A DNA stretch of 64,000 bases from Microbacterium arabinogalactanolyticum (GCF_030268005.1 NZ_BRZC01000007.1:604694-668693); one strand, 5' to 3'. Shown: positions 31,574 to 40,258, counted from the stretch's first letter. The notes: generated from the letters alone by a model not told the origin. A program made the numbers and translations.

Positions 31574-32944
31574 TCAACTCCCGTCGACGGGGTCGGCCGT
31601 GGCGGGCGATCGGTGCGCCGCGAGCTCGCCGATGCGCACCGAGGAGAGCACCGGTCGCCGGTCGATGCCCGTCGGGGCGCCGAGGATGTCCTCCACGCTG
31701 CGACCGCAGGTGCGCCCCTGGCACGGCCCGAGCCCCGCCCGGGTGGCGAGTCGCATCCCGCGCGTGGAGGCCTCGGCGTACTCGAGGATCGTGGCACGGG
31801 TGGTCGACTCGCAGCGGCAGACGATCGTGTCGTCGTCGAGCCAGGCGGTCCAGCCGGGACGGATGCTGTGGGTCTTCAGCCGCTCGGCGAAGGCGCGCAT
31901 CCGGCGACGGGCCGACAGCGGCGCGCGGTAACGGAGGTCGGCCTCGGGGACGCCCGCGGCGGCGAGGCCGGCGATCGCGCCCTCGGCGAGCGCGGCATCC
32001 GCTCCCCCGATGCCGGTGATCTCACCGGCGGCGTGCACCCCGGGGACGCTGGTCAGCTGCTGGCCGTCGACCCGGACGAACCGATCGCTCGTGATCTCGC
32101 AGCCGAACTGGATCGCCGCCTCCAGGCGAGGGGTGAAGCCGTGCCCGAGCGCGACGGCGTCGCACTCGACGGTGCGCTCGGTGCCCGCGATGGGACGCCA
32201 GTCGCGGTCGATGCGCTGCACGGTGACGGCCTCGACGCCGCTCGTGCCATGGATGCGCGTCACGGCGCTGCCCAGACGGTACGGCGTGCGGTGCTTCACG
32301 AGGGTGCTGAGGTACGAACCGAGCTCGCCGGCCTTGCCCGCGGCTGCGGTGAGCTCCCAGGGTCGGCGACCCCAGCCGCCGAGCAGGGTGGACACGGATG
32401 CCGCTTCGACGACCTCCGCGACCTCGCCGCCCAGGATCGCCACGCTCTGCGCCACGGGGAGCAGGAAGGGGCCCGCGCCCGCGACGACGGTGCGGGTGCC
32501 GAGAGCGATGCCGTCGCGCTTGGCGAGCGCCTGCACGGCGCCGGCGGAGGTGGCTCCGGGGAGGGTCCAGCCCGGCACGGGGAGCACGCGGTCATGGGCC
32601 CCGGTGGCCAGCACCACAGCATCCGCCTCCAGGGTCTCACCCTGCCGCTGCGCGGCGTCGACCGGGCCGATCAGCGCGTGCACCCGCAGCGGCGTGCCGG
32701 CCTCGACCCGCCAGACGCTCGCCGACGACAGCACGCGCACCTGCGCCAGCGCCGCCTCGAGCTCCGCGAATCTGCCGAGCTGGTGCTGCAGCCGCGGGTC
32801 GGTGAACGTCGGATGGTGCCGCCAGAACTGGCCGCCGACGCGCTCGCCCTCGTCGACGATCACGACGTCGGCGCCGGCCTGAGCCGCGGATGCTGCCGCC
32901 GCGAGGCCGGCGGGCCCCGCTCCGATCACGACGATGCGAGTCAT
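31574..32944 (-). CDS. D-hydroxyproline dehydrogenase, large FAD/NAD-binding subunit with C-terminal [2Fe-2S] site
   Basis: 456 residues. The N-terminal FAD motif is IVVIGAGPAGLAAAASAAQAGADVVIVDEG (3-32), and a second dinucleotide motif is RTVVAGAGPFLLPVAQSVAILGG. The C-terminus carries CRC...GLGPCQGRTCG, a four-cysteine BFD-like cluster site. This matches the alpha subunit of heteromeric D-hydroxyproline or opine-oxidase-type dehydrogenases, which oxidise cis-4-hydroxy-D-proline to Delta1-pyrroline-4-hydroxy-2-carboxylate. The ATG overlaps the stop of the ferredoxin-like subunit (ATGA). Confidence 0.87.
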   Translation of the reverse strand: MTRIVVIGAGPAGLAAAASAAQAGADVVIVDEGERVGGQFWRHHPTFTDPRLQHQLGRFAELEAALAQVRVLSSASVWRVEAGTPLRVHALIGPVDAAQRQGETLEADAVVLATGAHDRVLPVPGWTLPGATSAGAVQALAKRDGIALGTRTVVAGAGPFLLPVAQSVAILGGEVAEVVEAASVSTLLGGWGRRPWELTAAAGKAGELGSYLSTLVKHRTPYRLGSAVTRIHGTSGVEAVTVQRIDRDWRPIAGTERTVECDAVALGHGFTPRLEAAIQFGCEITSDRFVRVDGQQLTSVPGVHAAGEITGIGGADAALAEGAIAGLAAAGVPEADLRYRAPLSARRRMRAFAERLKTHSIRPGWTAWLDDDTIVCRCESTTRATILEYAEASTRGMRLATRAGLGPCQGRTCGRSVEDILGAPTGIDRRPVLSSVRIGELAAHRSPATADPVDGS

Positions 32945-33189
32945 GCCCGCACCTCCCTCTCGACGACGTCGCCCTCGCAGGCGGTGCGCTGGCAGGCGCG
33001 GACTCCCTCGGTCCCGTTGACGGTCACGACGCAGTCCTGGCAGATGCCGATGCCGCAGAAGATGCCGCGCTCGGCGCCGGCCGCGGTGCGCCAGGTGCGC
33101 TGCCCGTTCGCCAGCAGGATGCCGCCGATGCTCTGCCCGTCCTGGCCGTCGAGCGTCTGCCCGTCGAAGCTGATCCGGATGCTGCTCAT
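32941..33189 (-). CDS. D-hydroxyproline dehydrogenase, small [2Fe-2S] ferredoxin-like subunit
   Basis: 82 residues. The plant-ferredoxin-type cluster ligands are FCGIGICQDC (C45, C50, C53) and RACQR (C66). The protein is short and ends soon after the last ligand, as in SoxA-N/gamma subunits of three-part amine dehydrogenases. It passes electrons between the two flavin subunits. It overlaps both neighbours by ATGA, so the order beta, gamma, alpha is strictly coupled. Confidence 0.9.
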   Translation of the reverse strand: MSSIRISFDGQTLDGQDGQSIGGILLANGQRTWRTAAGAERGIFCGIGICQDCVVTVNGTEGVRACQRTACEGDVVEREVRA

Positions 33190-34346
33190 GCAAGGGCCCC
33201 CTGCAGGGTCGGACGGGAGGGGAGGAACGGCGTCGGGTCGAGCGGCGCCGGCGTGCCGAGGACGGCGTGGGCGATCAGCGCACCGGTGGTCGGAGCCAGC
33301 CCGATGCCCGCGCCCTCGTGGCCCGCGGCGTGGAACAGACCCGCGATCCGGGCGTCTGCCCCGATCGCGGGGAGGTGATCCGGCGCGTAGGGCCGGAAGC
33401 CGAAGTACGTGCGCAGCAGCATCGTGTCGCGCAGGAACGGGAACAGGCGGGTGGCCTTGTCGGCGATCTCGGCGAGCGGTGCCAGCAGCCCTTCGGACGA
33501 GAATCCGACGCGCTCGCGGCTCGAGCCGATCAGCACCGTGCCGCCCGGAGTCGACTCGACGACCGTGGAGGTCTGCAGTGCGGCGTCGCCCGAGCCGACC
33601 GCGCCGACGTAGTCGGCGTCGTACACCTTGTGGAACACGCGCTGCGGCATGGGCGCGGTCACGAGGATCGTGCCGCGACGCGGGCGGATGTCGAGCATCG
33701 AGCCGAACAGGGCCGCGGCATCCCCCGACCACGGACCCGCGCAGTTCACCACGGCGTCCGCGTCGATGCGGCCCTCCGTGGTCTGCACACCGCGCACCCG
33801 GTCGCCGTCGACGATGCCGCCGGTGACCTCCACGATCCGCAGCTGCGCGCCGAGGTGCCGTGCGCGGGCGAGCATGGCCTGCGCGGCGAGACTCGGCTGC
33901 ACCTGCGCGTCGTCCGGATAGTGCACGCCGAGCGCGACCTCCGGCGAGAGGTGCGGCTCCGCCGCACGCAATGCATCCGCGTCGAGCACGTCGGCGCGGA
34001 TGCCGATCTCGCGCTGCGTCTCGGCGAAGCGCTCCAGGGCGGATGCTCCCCCGTCGAACGCCACGACCACGCCGCCCTTGGCCTCGAACTCTGTGGCGGG
34101 CTGTCCGGGGACGCGATCCTCGTCGAGCCGCGCGGCCAGCTCGCGCCAGGCGCGGTTCGCCTCGATGGCCATCAGCGCCTCGGCGCCGGGCTCCTTGTCG
34201 GAGACGAGGATGTTGCCCTCGCAACGGCTGGAGGTCTCGCCCGCGACGCCCGTGCGATCCAGCACGATCACCTCGGCTCCCGCCTCGGTGAGCGCGAGCG
34301 CGCATGCGGCTCCGACGGCGCCCGCGCCGATCACGATGATCCGCAT
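33186..34346 (-). CDS. D-hydroxyproline dehydrogenase, DAO-type FAD subunit
   Basis: 386 residues from MRIIVIGAGAVGAACALALTEAGAEVIVLDR; ggagaaggag precedes this ATG, so the longer frame is rejected. This is a D-amino-acid-oxidase (DAO) fold with the N-terminal GxGxxG motif (7-12), ETSSRCEGNI, VNCAGPWSGDAA, and the C-terminal GHEGAGIGLAPTTGALIAH that closes the FAD site. It should hold the amino-acid oxidation site of the three-subunit enzyme. It is the first gene of the trio, with operator C (34406-34417) 59 bases upstream. Confidence 0.88.
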   Translation of the reverse strand: MRIIVIGAGAVGAACALALTEAGAEVIVLDRTGVAGETSSRCEGNILVSDKEPGAEALMAIEANRAWRELAARLDEDRVPGQPATEFEAKGGVVVAFDGGASALERFAETQREIGIRADVLDADALRAAEPHLSPEVALGVHYPDDAQVQPSLAAQAMLARARHLGAQLRIVEVTGGIVDGDRVRGVQTTEGRIDADAVVNCAGPWSGDAAALFGSMLDIRPRRGTILVTAPMPQRVFHKVYDADYVGAVGSGDAALQTSTVVESTPGGTVLIGSSRERVGFSSEGLLAPLAEIADKATRLFPFLRDTMLLRTYFGFRPYAPDHLPAIGADARIAGLFHAAGHEGAGIGLAPTTGALIAHAVLGTPAPLDPTPFLPSRPTLQGALA

Positions 34347-34405
34347 CCGTTCTCCTTCTCCGTCCGGCACCGCGGGGATCCCGGCATCCGCGACAGTTGT
34401 GCCGC

Positions 34406-34417
34406 GTGACATATTAC
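34406..34417. promoter_or_regulatory. Operator C of the hydroxyproline regulon (GTGACATATTAC)
   Basis: GTGACATATTAC is identical to operator A, and the match extends left to CGCGTGACATATTAC. It lies upstream of the dehydrogenase operon. Confidence 0.75.
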
Positions 34418-34429
34418 TCTGCGCGAAGA

Positions 34430-34477
34430 AGGGATGCACCGCCCTTCGCCATCGGCTCCAGGCAGTGCATCCCTCGC
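34430..34477 (-). terminator. Long-loop hairpin after livF
   Basis: Arms GGGATGCAC (34431-34439) and GTGCATCCC (34464-34472) are perfect complements, with outer CGCGA/TCGCG words that can extend the stem. It begins 3 bases past the livF stop and probably ends the ABC operon before the dehydrogenase promoter. Confidence 0.55.
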
Positions 34478-34480
34478 GCG

Positions 34481-35191
34481 TCAGCCGCCCAGGTAGGCGT
34501 CGATGACCCGGGCGTCGGCCGCCAGCTCGGCGGCCGGCCCGTCCATGGTCGTCTGCCCGGTCTCCACGACGTAGGCCCGGTCGGCGATCTTCAGCGCGGC
34601 ACGGGCGTTCTGCTCCACGAGCAGCACCGTCGCGCCCTGCGCGTTGACAGCCTGGATCGTCTCCATGACCTGCTTCACCACCAGGGGCGCCAGCCCCATC
34701 GAGGGCTCGTCCAGCAGCAGCAGCTTCGGACCGCCGATGATGGCGCGGCCGATGGCGACCATCTGCTGCTCACCGCCGGAGAGCGTGCCGCCCTGCTGCC
34801 TGCGGCGCTCGGCGAGACGCGGCATCAGCTGATACACCTGGTCCACCCGCTGCGCGATCAGCTTCTGATCCCGCACCGTGTAGCCGCCGAGCAGCAGGTT
34901 CTCGTGCACCGTCATGGTCGAGAAGATGCGTCGCCCCTCGGGCACGTGGATGAGCCCGGCCGACACGATGTCCCACGGCTTGGCCGTGGTCAGATCCATG
35001 TCGCCCCAGCGCACCGTGCCCGACTTCGGGCGCACCAGCCCCGAGAGCATGTTCATGGTGGTGGACTTGCCCGCGCCGTTGTTGCCGAGCAGGCAGACGA
35101 TCTCGCCCTCGCGGACCTCGAAGCTCAGCTCGCGCAGCGCGTGCACACGCCCGTAGTAGACGTCGGCGGCGTCGACGGTCAGAGTGCTCAT
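34481..35191 (-). CDS. livF: Branched-chain-amino-acid-type ABC transporter ATPase LivF
   Basis: 236 residues. Walker A is GNNGAGKSTT (about 36-45), the signature is LSGGEQQMVAIGRA (about 138-151), Walker B is LLLLDEPSMGLAP, and the H-loop position is LLVEQN as in LivF proteins. It energises import together with LivG, LivM, LivH and the binding protein at 38243. The ATG overlaps the livG stop. In this context the importer is likely for hydroxyproline or proline compounds; Liv-type systems otherwise take branched-chain amino acids, amides or urea. Confidence 0.93.
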   Translation of the reverse strand: MSTLTVDAADVYYGRVHALRELSFEVREGEIVCLLGNNGAGKSTTMNMLSGLVRPKSGTVRWGDMDLTTAKPWDIVSAGLIHVPEGRRIFSTMTVHENLLLGGYTVRDQKLIAQRVDQVYQLMPRLAERRRQQGGTLSGGEQQMVAIGRAIIGGPKLLLLDEPSMGLAPLVVKQVMETIQAVNAQGATVLLVEQNARAALKIADRAYVVETGQTTMDGPAAELAADARVIDAYLGG

Positions 35192-36129
35192 GAGCGCTTC
35201 CCCTTCTTGCCCTTGCCCTGCGACGAGCCGTCCAGCAGCGAGTCCTCCAGCAGCGACAGATCGACGGTGCCGGTCTGCAGCTTGGTCTCGTCCAGCGGCT
35301 CGTCCTCCACGCCCAGGTACGCCTCGATCACGATCGGATCGTTCTTGATCTGCTCGGGGCTGCCCACGGCGATCTCCTTGCCGTAGTTGAGCACCACGAT
35401 CCGTTCGGCCAGATTCATGATCAGGCCCATGTCGTGCTCGATCAGCACCACCGCGACACCCAGATCCCGGATGCTGCGGATCAGCTGCATCAGCGCCTGC
35501 TTCTCGTTGAAGTTCAGGCCTGCGGCCGGCTCGTCCAGCAGCAGCAGCTTGGGCCCCGTGGCGAGTGCACGGGCGATCTCGACGCGACGCTGCTCCCCAT
35601 AGGGCAGCTGCGTCACGTAGAGGTTCTCATCCCCCGTGAATCCGACGAAGTCGAGCCAGCCGCGCGCCTGCTCGGCGCACTCCCGCTCGGCCTTCCGGTA
35701 GCCCGGCGTGTGCAGCAGCGTGGCCCAGAAGCCCTCGCGGATGTTCGCGTGCATGGCGGTCTTGACGTTGTCGAGCACGCTCAGCTCGCGGAACAGCCGG
35801 AGGTTCTGGAATGTGCGCGCCATGCCCCACTTGGTCACCCGCGAGGGCAGCACGCGGTAGAAGCCGAAGCTCTGCAGCAGGTCGACCAGGCGCAGGCTGC
35901 GCCAGAACGACGGCGCCTGGCGGACGATGTCCCTGCCGTCGAAGACGACGGAGCCGGACGTCGGCAGGTAGAACCCGGAGATGCAGTTGAACGCGCTGGT
36001 CTTGCCGGCGCCGTTCGGGCCGATCACCGCCAGGATCTCCCCCGCCTCGACAGTGAAGCTCAGTCCGTCGACGGCCTTGACGCCGCCGAACTGCAGACGC
36101 AGGTCCTTGACCTCGAGCAGCGCGCTCAT
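35188..36129 (-). CDS. livG: ABC transporter ATPase LivG, enlarged form
   Basis: 313 residues, about 55 more than usual LivG. Walker A is GPNGAGKTSAF (about 36-46), the signature is LPYGEQRRVEIARAL, Walker B is LLLLDEPAAGLN, and the H-loop is LIEHDM. Extra sequence occurs in two places: an insert around 72-105 (RQAPSFWRSLRLVDLLQSFGF) before the Q-loop region RTFQNLRLF, and a C-terminal tail rich in acidic residues ending SSQGKGKKGKRS. The tail may be regulatory. Both ends overlap neighbours by ATGA. Confidence 0.92.
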   Translation of the reverse strand: MSALLEVKDLRLQFGGVKAVDGLSFTVEAGEILAVIGPNGAGKTSAFNCISGFYLPTSGSVVFDGRDIVRQAPSFWRSLRLVDLLQSFGFYRVLPSRVTKWGMARTFQNLRLFRELSVLDNVKTAMHANIREGFWATLLHTPGYRKAERECAEQARGWLDFVGFTGDENLYVTQLPYGEQRRVEIARALATGPKLLLLDEPAAGLNFNEKQALMQLIRSIRDLGVAVVLIEHDMGLIMNLAERIVVLNYGKEIAVGSPEQIKNDPIVIEAYLGVEDEPLDETKLQTGTVDLSLLEDSLLDGSSQGKGKKGKRS

Positions 36130-37283
36130 CGGGTCTCCTCCCCTTCGACGGTCTCGAGATCCTCGTTGGCGGAGGCCGCCGGAACGGCCATGAACCCCGC
36201 CGTGGGCGGCGGCACGGGCTTGAGCTTCTTCAGCCACGGCAGGATCGCGGTCGACGGCCACAGTCCCGCGGGGCGGAACAGCATGACGACGACCAGCAGC
36301 ACGCCGAAGATCAGGAAGCGCCACTCCGAGAACTCGCGCAGCAGCTCGGGCGCCAGCGACACGAAGAGCGCGCCGATGATCACACCCGGGGTCGATCCCA
36401 TGCCGCCCAGCACGACCGACATCAGGATCAGCGCTGAGTACAGGAACTGGAAGCTGTTCGGGCTGATCGCCGAGAGATGCGTGGCCATCAGCTGACCCGC
36501 GATGCCGGCCCAGACCGCGCCGATGATGTAGGCGGTGATCTTGGCGATGTAGGTGTTGATGCCCATCGCCTCGGCGGCGTCCTCGTCGTCGCGAACGGCC
36601 TTCCAGGCCCGGCCCATCTTGCCCTTGGCGAGGCGCCCGGCGCCGATCACGCCGACCAGGACCACCACCGCGGCGACGAAGTAGTAGAACACCACGCGCT
36701 GCGGGAACTCGAGGCCGAACAGGGTGAACCCGTCGGCGAAGCTCCAGTCGCCGAACGACCAGGTCGGGATGCCGTGGATGCCCGACGGGCCGCCGGTGAT
36801 CTGCAGGTTGTTCGCCGTGATGCGGATGATCTCGCCGAAGCCGAGGGTGACGATGGCGAGGTAGTCGCTGCGCAGTCTCAGCGTCGGAGCGCCGATGATG
36901 ATGCCGGCCACGATGCAGGCCACGATCGTCATCGGCAGCGCCGCCCACATCGGCCAGCCGAGCACGGTGGTGAAGATGCCGGAGATGTAGGCGCCGACCG
37001 CGAAGAAGGCGATGTAGCCGAGGTCGAGCAGGCCGGCATAGCCGACCACGACGTTCAGGCCCATCGCGAGCATCACGTAGATCAGCGCGCTGGTGGCGAT
37101 CGACATCAGGTACGGGGTCGCGTTGATGAACGGCAGCACCGCGAGCAGCACGACGGCGAGCGTGCCCAGCGCCCGCAGGAACCCCTTGTTGGAGTTGAGG
37201 ATGCCGGCCGGCGCAGCCGGACGGTCGAACAGCGGAGACGGCGCGCGGAGCGCGGCATCCGCTCGTGTCTGGGAACGGGACAT
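36126..37283 (-). CDS. livM: ABC transporter permease LivM
   Basis: 385 residues, about 10 helices, with the typical GLNVVVGYAGLLDLGYIAFFAVGAYI (about 75-100), the inner-membrane coupling loop GRAWKAVRDDEDAAEAMGIN (EAA-type), and ILMSVVLGGMGSTPGVIIGAL. The N-terminus is extended (MSRSQTRADAALRAPSPLFDRPAAPAG) and the C-terminus has a 40-residue Pro/Glu tail. It pairs with LivH to form the membrane channel. It starts one base after the livH stop and overlaps livG. Confidence 0.92.
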   Translation of the reverse strand: MSRSQTRADAALRAPSPLFDRPAAPAGILNSNKGFLRALGTLAVVLLAVLPFINATPYLMSIATSALIYVMLAMGLNVVVGYAGLLDLGYIAFFAVGAYISGIFTTVLGWPMWAALPMTIVACIVAGIIIGAPTLRLRSDYLAIVTLGFGEIIRITANNLQITGGPSGIHGIPTWSFGDWSFADGFTLFGLEFPQRVVFYYFVAAVVVLVGVIGAGRLAKGKMGRAWKAVRDDEDAAEAMGINTYIAKITAYIIGAVWAGIAGQLMATHLSAISPNSFQFLYSALILMSVVLGGMGSTPGVIIGALFVSLAPELLREFSEWRFLIFGVLLVVVMLFRPAGLWPSTAILPWLKKLKPVPPPTAGFMAVPAASANEDLETVEGEETR

Positions 37284-37284
37284 G

Positions 37285-38175
37285 TCACATCCTCTCGACG
37301 ACGCGGGCGCCGAGGAGCCCGGTCGGCTTGAACGTGAGGAACAGGATGAGGAAGGCGAACGAGAACACGTCTCGCCACTCGCCGCCGAACCAGGCGGAGC
37401 CGAACGACTCCAGCAGTCCGAGCAGCAGGCCGCCGAGCATGGCCCCGTAGAGGTTGCCGATGCCGCCGATCACCGCCGCGGTGAACGCCTTCAGGCCGAT
37501 GATGAAGCCCATCAGGAAGTCGATCGAGCCGTAGTAGGCGCCGGCCATGACGCCGGCGGCTCCGGCGAGCGCCGACCCGATGAAGAACACGGTGGCGATC
37601 ACGCGGTTGACGTTGATGCCCATCAGCTGGGCACCCTGCGGGTCGAGGGCGATCGCGCGCATGGCGCGTCCCGAGCGGGTGCGCTCCACGATGTGCGCGA
37701 GGACGAGCATCAGGCCGGCGGCGATCACGACGAGCACGATCTGCGCGGCGGTGATGCGCATGCCGGCGAAGTCGAAGCCGTTCGACTCGAGCCGCACGGG
37801 GAACGCCTCGGGGTTGGGGCCGAAGATCTGCCGCACCGCGTACTCGAGCGTGAACGAGACGCCGATCGCGGTGATCAGCACGGCCAGGCGGGGGCTCTTG
37901 CGCAGCGGCCGGTAGGCGATCCGCTCGATGCCGACACCGATCAGGCCGGTGGTCACCATCGAGAGCAGCATGATCACCAGCAGCAGCGGGATCGAGGTCT
38001 GGTTGGAGATGCCGAAGGCGGAGAGGGTCGCGAAGCCGGTGAAGGCGCCGAGCATGTAGATGTCGCCGTGGGCGAAGTTCAGCAGCTTGATGATCCCGTA
38101 GACCATGCTGTAGCCGAGGGCGACGAGGGCGTAGAACGAGCCGACGATCAGGCCGTTCCAGATGAGTTGCATCAC
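37285..38175 (-). CDS. livH: ABC transporter permease LivH
   Basis: 296 residues with about eight helices. Family motifs are QLIWNGLIVGSFYALVALGYSMVYGIIKLLNFAHGDIYMLGAF (start), RTRSGRAMRAIALDPQGAQLMGIN (the coupling helix) and FTAAVIGGIGNLYGAMLGGLLLG. A GTG at 38175 is chosen because aagga lies 7 bases upstream; the next codon is an ATG and is a fair alternative. The binding-protein gene ends 68 bases upstream, so the operon order is binding protein, livH, livM, livG, livF. Confidence 0.92.
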   Translation of the reverse strand: MMQLIWNGLIVGSFYALVALGYSMVYGIIKLLNFAHGDIYMLGAFTGFATLSAFGISNQTSIPLLLVIMLLSMVTTGLIGVGIERIAYRPLRKSPRLAVLITAIGVSFTLEYAVRQIFGPNPEAFPVRLESNGFDFAGMRITAAQIVLVVIAAGLMLVLAHIVERTRSGRAMRAIALDPQGAQLMGINVNRVIATVFFIGSALAGAAGVMAGAYYGSIDFLMGFIIGLKAFTAAVIGGIGNLYGAMLGGLLLGLLESFGSAWFGGEWRDVFSFAFLILFLTFKPTGLLGARVVERM

Positions 38176-38242
38176 GGGGATGTCCTTCCGAGAGGGAGGC
38201 CGAGTCGGGCGGGACGGCCTGCGCCGTCCCGCCCGGATCGGA

Positions 38243-39427
38243 TCAGCCCTGCAGGTCGTCCTTGAGGACGAACTGGCCGGAGCTCGGGTCGATGGAGACG
38301 ATCACGAAGCCGCCGCCGGAACGGGTGTGGTCGGGCATGAACGTGAGCGGGCCGCCGAGGGTCTTGAAGTCCTTCAGCCCCTCGAGCGCCTTGACCACCT
38401 TGTCGAAGTCGGTGCCCTTGGCCGTCGTCATCGCCTCGGCCACGACGTTGACGGCGTCGTAGGCCTGCGTGGAGTACGGGCCGGGGTCCGCGCCCGCGAG
38501 CTTCTTGTAGTCGGCGATCCACTTGTCGGCGCCCTTGAGCATGTCGGGCGTCTGGGTGAAGGTGCCGAGCACGTGGTCGGTGTAGCCGTTGCCCGCGATC
38601 TGCGCGAACTTCGCGTCGACCGAGCCGTCACCGACGAGGAAGGTCCCCTCGAAACCGGCGTCCGTCGACTGGCGGACGATAAGGCCGCCCTCCTGGTAGT
38701 AGCCGGTCCAGTAGACGAGGTCGGGCTTCGCGTTCGCGAGCTGGGTCGCGACGGCGGAGTAGTCGTTCTCACCGGGCGTGATCACGGCGTTGAAGTCGAC
38801 GGTGAGGCCGGCGTCCTTCGCCTGCTGGGCGAACGAGTCCGCGAGGTCCTTGGAGTAGGCGGTCGCGTCGTTGATCGCGGCGACGGTCTTCGCGCCGGAC
38901 TTCTGTGCGTACTTCACGGCCGCGGCAGCCTGCTGCGTGCCGGTGCCGTTGATGAGGAAGACGCCGGGGAGCTTCTGCTTGACCAGCTCGTTCGAGTTGG
39001 CGGCGGGGATCACCATCGGGATCTTGGCCTCGTTGAAGATCGGCAGGGTCGGCAGGGTCGCGCCCGAGCAGTAGCCGCCGACCGAGGCGACGACGCCGTC
39101 GGTGACGAGCTTGTTGGCCGCGGCCACCGAGGTGGTCGCATCGCACGCGTCGTCCTGGACCTCGAGCTCGAGCTTGCGTCCGTCGACGCCGCCCTTCGCG
39201 TTGATCTCGTCGATGGCGAGCTGCGCGCCGTTCTTCATGTAGTTGCCGAAGGCCGACTCGCTGCCCGAGAAGGGGGCGAGCATGCCGATCTTGATCGGGC
39301 CGTCACTGCTGCCGCCGGTGCCGCCTCCGCCGCCGAGGCCGCCCGAGCAGCCCGCGGTGATGATGATGGCGCCGATCGCTGCGGCGATGGACAGTGCGCG
39401 TCGGATGCGCGGGGTACGGGTATGCAT
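38243..39427 (-). CDS. Liv-type substrate-binding lipoprotein
   Basis: 394 residues. A lipoprotein signal peptide ends with the lipobox ITAGC (Cys27), followed by a Gly/Ser linker. The mature protein is a Peripla_BP_6 fold: IKIGMLAPFSGSESAFGNYMKNGAQLAIDEINAKGGVDGRKLELEVQDD and VGGYCSGATLPTLPIFNEAKIPMVIPAANSNEL. It captures an amino-acid-like ligand outside the membrane for the LivHMGF importer. The neighbouring catabolic genes and operator D, 36 bases upstream, suggest hydroxyproline, a related imino acid or a betaine. Ligand identity is inferred. Confidence 0.9.
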   Translation of the reverse strand: MHTRTPRIRRALSIAAAIGAIIITAGCSGGLGGGGGTGGSSDGPIKIGMLAPFSGSESAFGNYMKNGAQLAIDEINAKGGVDGRKLELEVQDDACDATTSVAAANKLVTDGVVASVGGYCSGATLPTLPIFNEAKIPMVIPAANSNELVKQKLPGVFLINGTGTQQAAAAVKYAQKSGAKTVAAINDATAYSKDLADSFAQQAKDAGLTVDFNAVITPGENDYSAVATQLANAKPDLVYWTGYYQEGGLIVRQSTDAGFEGTFLVGDGSVDAKFAQIAGNGYTDHVLGTFTQTPDMLKGADKWIADYKKLAGADPGPYSTQAYDAVNVVAEAMTTAKGTDFDKVVKALEGLKDFKTLGGPLTFMPDHTRSGGGFVIVSIDPSSGQFVLKDDLQG

Positions 39428-39463
39428 GTGCTGGTCCTCCTGGATGCCTCATTGCATTGCCAT

Positions 39464-39485
39464 GTAATAGCACGTGACACATTAC
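39464..39485. promoter_or_regulatory. Operator D of the hydroxyproline regulon
   Basis: GTGACACATTAC (39474-39485) matches operator A at 11 of 12 positions. The 22-base block starts with GTAAT and ends with ATTAC, so it is partly palindromic. It lies 36 bases before the binding-protein start. Confidence 0.7.
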
Positions 39486-39540
39486 TCACCTGGGGGCGTC
39501 AGCGGAACCCTCCGAGACCTATCCGTGATGCACGGATGGG

Positions 39541-40206
39541 TCACTCCTCCTCGTGGCCGCTCCAGACGCCGCCGACGTGGTGGATGTGCCTGCGCATGAG
39601 CGCTTCGGCCTCCTCGCCGCGACCGGCGACGAGCAGGTCCACGAGCTCGGCGTGCTCGAGGGAGGTGGAGATCAGGGCATCCGTCTCGGCCAGACGCACC
39701 AGGCCCACCAGGCGGGTCTGCTGGCGCAGCTCTCGCACGGTCTCGACGAGCTTGTGGTTGCCGGTGCACTGCAGGATGCGCAGGTGGAACTCGGTGTCGG
39801 AGGCGAGGTACTCGTCGAACTGCCCCGTCTTCGCCGCGTTCACGATGCGGTCGGCGGTCTCGCGCAGACTCGTCACGGTGGCGTCGTCGAGCGTGCCGGC
39901 GACCTGCCGCATGGGCGGTGCCTCCAGCAGCATCCGCACCTCGGTCAGTTCCCGCAGTTCGTCGGGCGAGACCTCGGTGACCTCGAAGCCGCGGTTGCGG
40001 ATGGGACGCAGGAAGCCGCGGCGGGCGAGGTTCAGCATCGCCTCGCGCACGGGCGTCGCGCTGACGCCGAAGTCGCCGGCCAGCGTCGGCACGGTCAGCA
40101 CCTGTCCCGGAGGGATCTCACCGGAGACGATTCGCGACGCGAGCTGCCCCTCGACCTGCTCGCGCAGGCTCTCAGCGGGTGAGAGGAGGGAGCCGAAGCC
40201 GGTCAT
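39541..40206 (-). CDS. GntR-family (FadR/FCD type) repressor of the hydroxyproline regulon
   Basis: 221 residues. A winged helix at 13-75 (LREQVEGQLASRIVSGEIPPGQVLTVPTLAGDFGVSATPVREAMLNLARRGFL) is followed by an all-helical FCD ligand domain with the metal-binding pattern D...H...H (DTEFHLRILQ, near 137-146, and HIHHVGG at the end). It sits between its own operator-like site (40224-40250) and the ABC operon. The likely effector is hydroxyproline or a pathway intermediate. Control of sites A-E is inferred from their shared sequence and from this being the only regulator within the cluster. Confidence 0.88.
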   Translation of the reverse strand: MTGFGSLLSPAESLREQVEGQLASRIVSGEIPPGQVLTVPTLAGDFGVSATPVREAMLNLARRGFLRPIRNRGFEVTEVSPDELRELTEVRMLLEAPPMRQVAGTLDDATVTSLRETADRIVNAAKTGQFDEYLASDTEFHLRILQCTGNHKLVETVRELRQQTRLVGLVRLAETDALISTSLEHAELVDLLVAGRGEEAEALMRRHIHHVGGVWSGHEEE

Positions 40207-40223
40207 CGGTCACCGGTCACAAG

Positions 40224-40250
40224 GTGAGTCATGCGTCATATGCTACTCAC
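40224..40250. promoter_or_regulatory. Operator E of the hydroxyproline regulon (gntR promoter)
   Basis: GTGAGT at 40224-40229 and ACTCAC at 40245-40250 form inverted arms. The core GCGTCATATGCTAC (40233-40246) agrees with GCGTGACATATTAC at 10 of 14 positions. Its location 18 bases before gntR suggests autoregulation. Confidence 0.6.
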
Positions 40251-40258
40251 CCGCGGTC

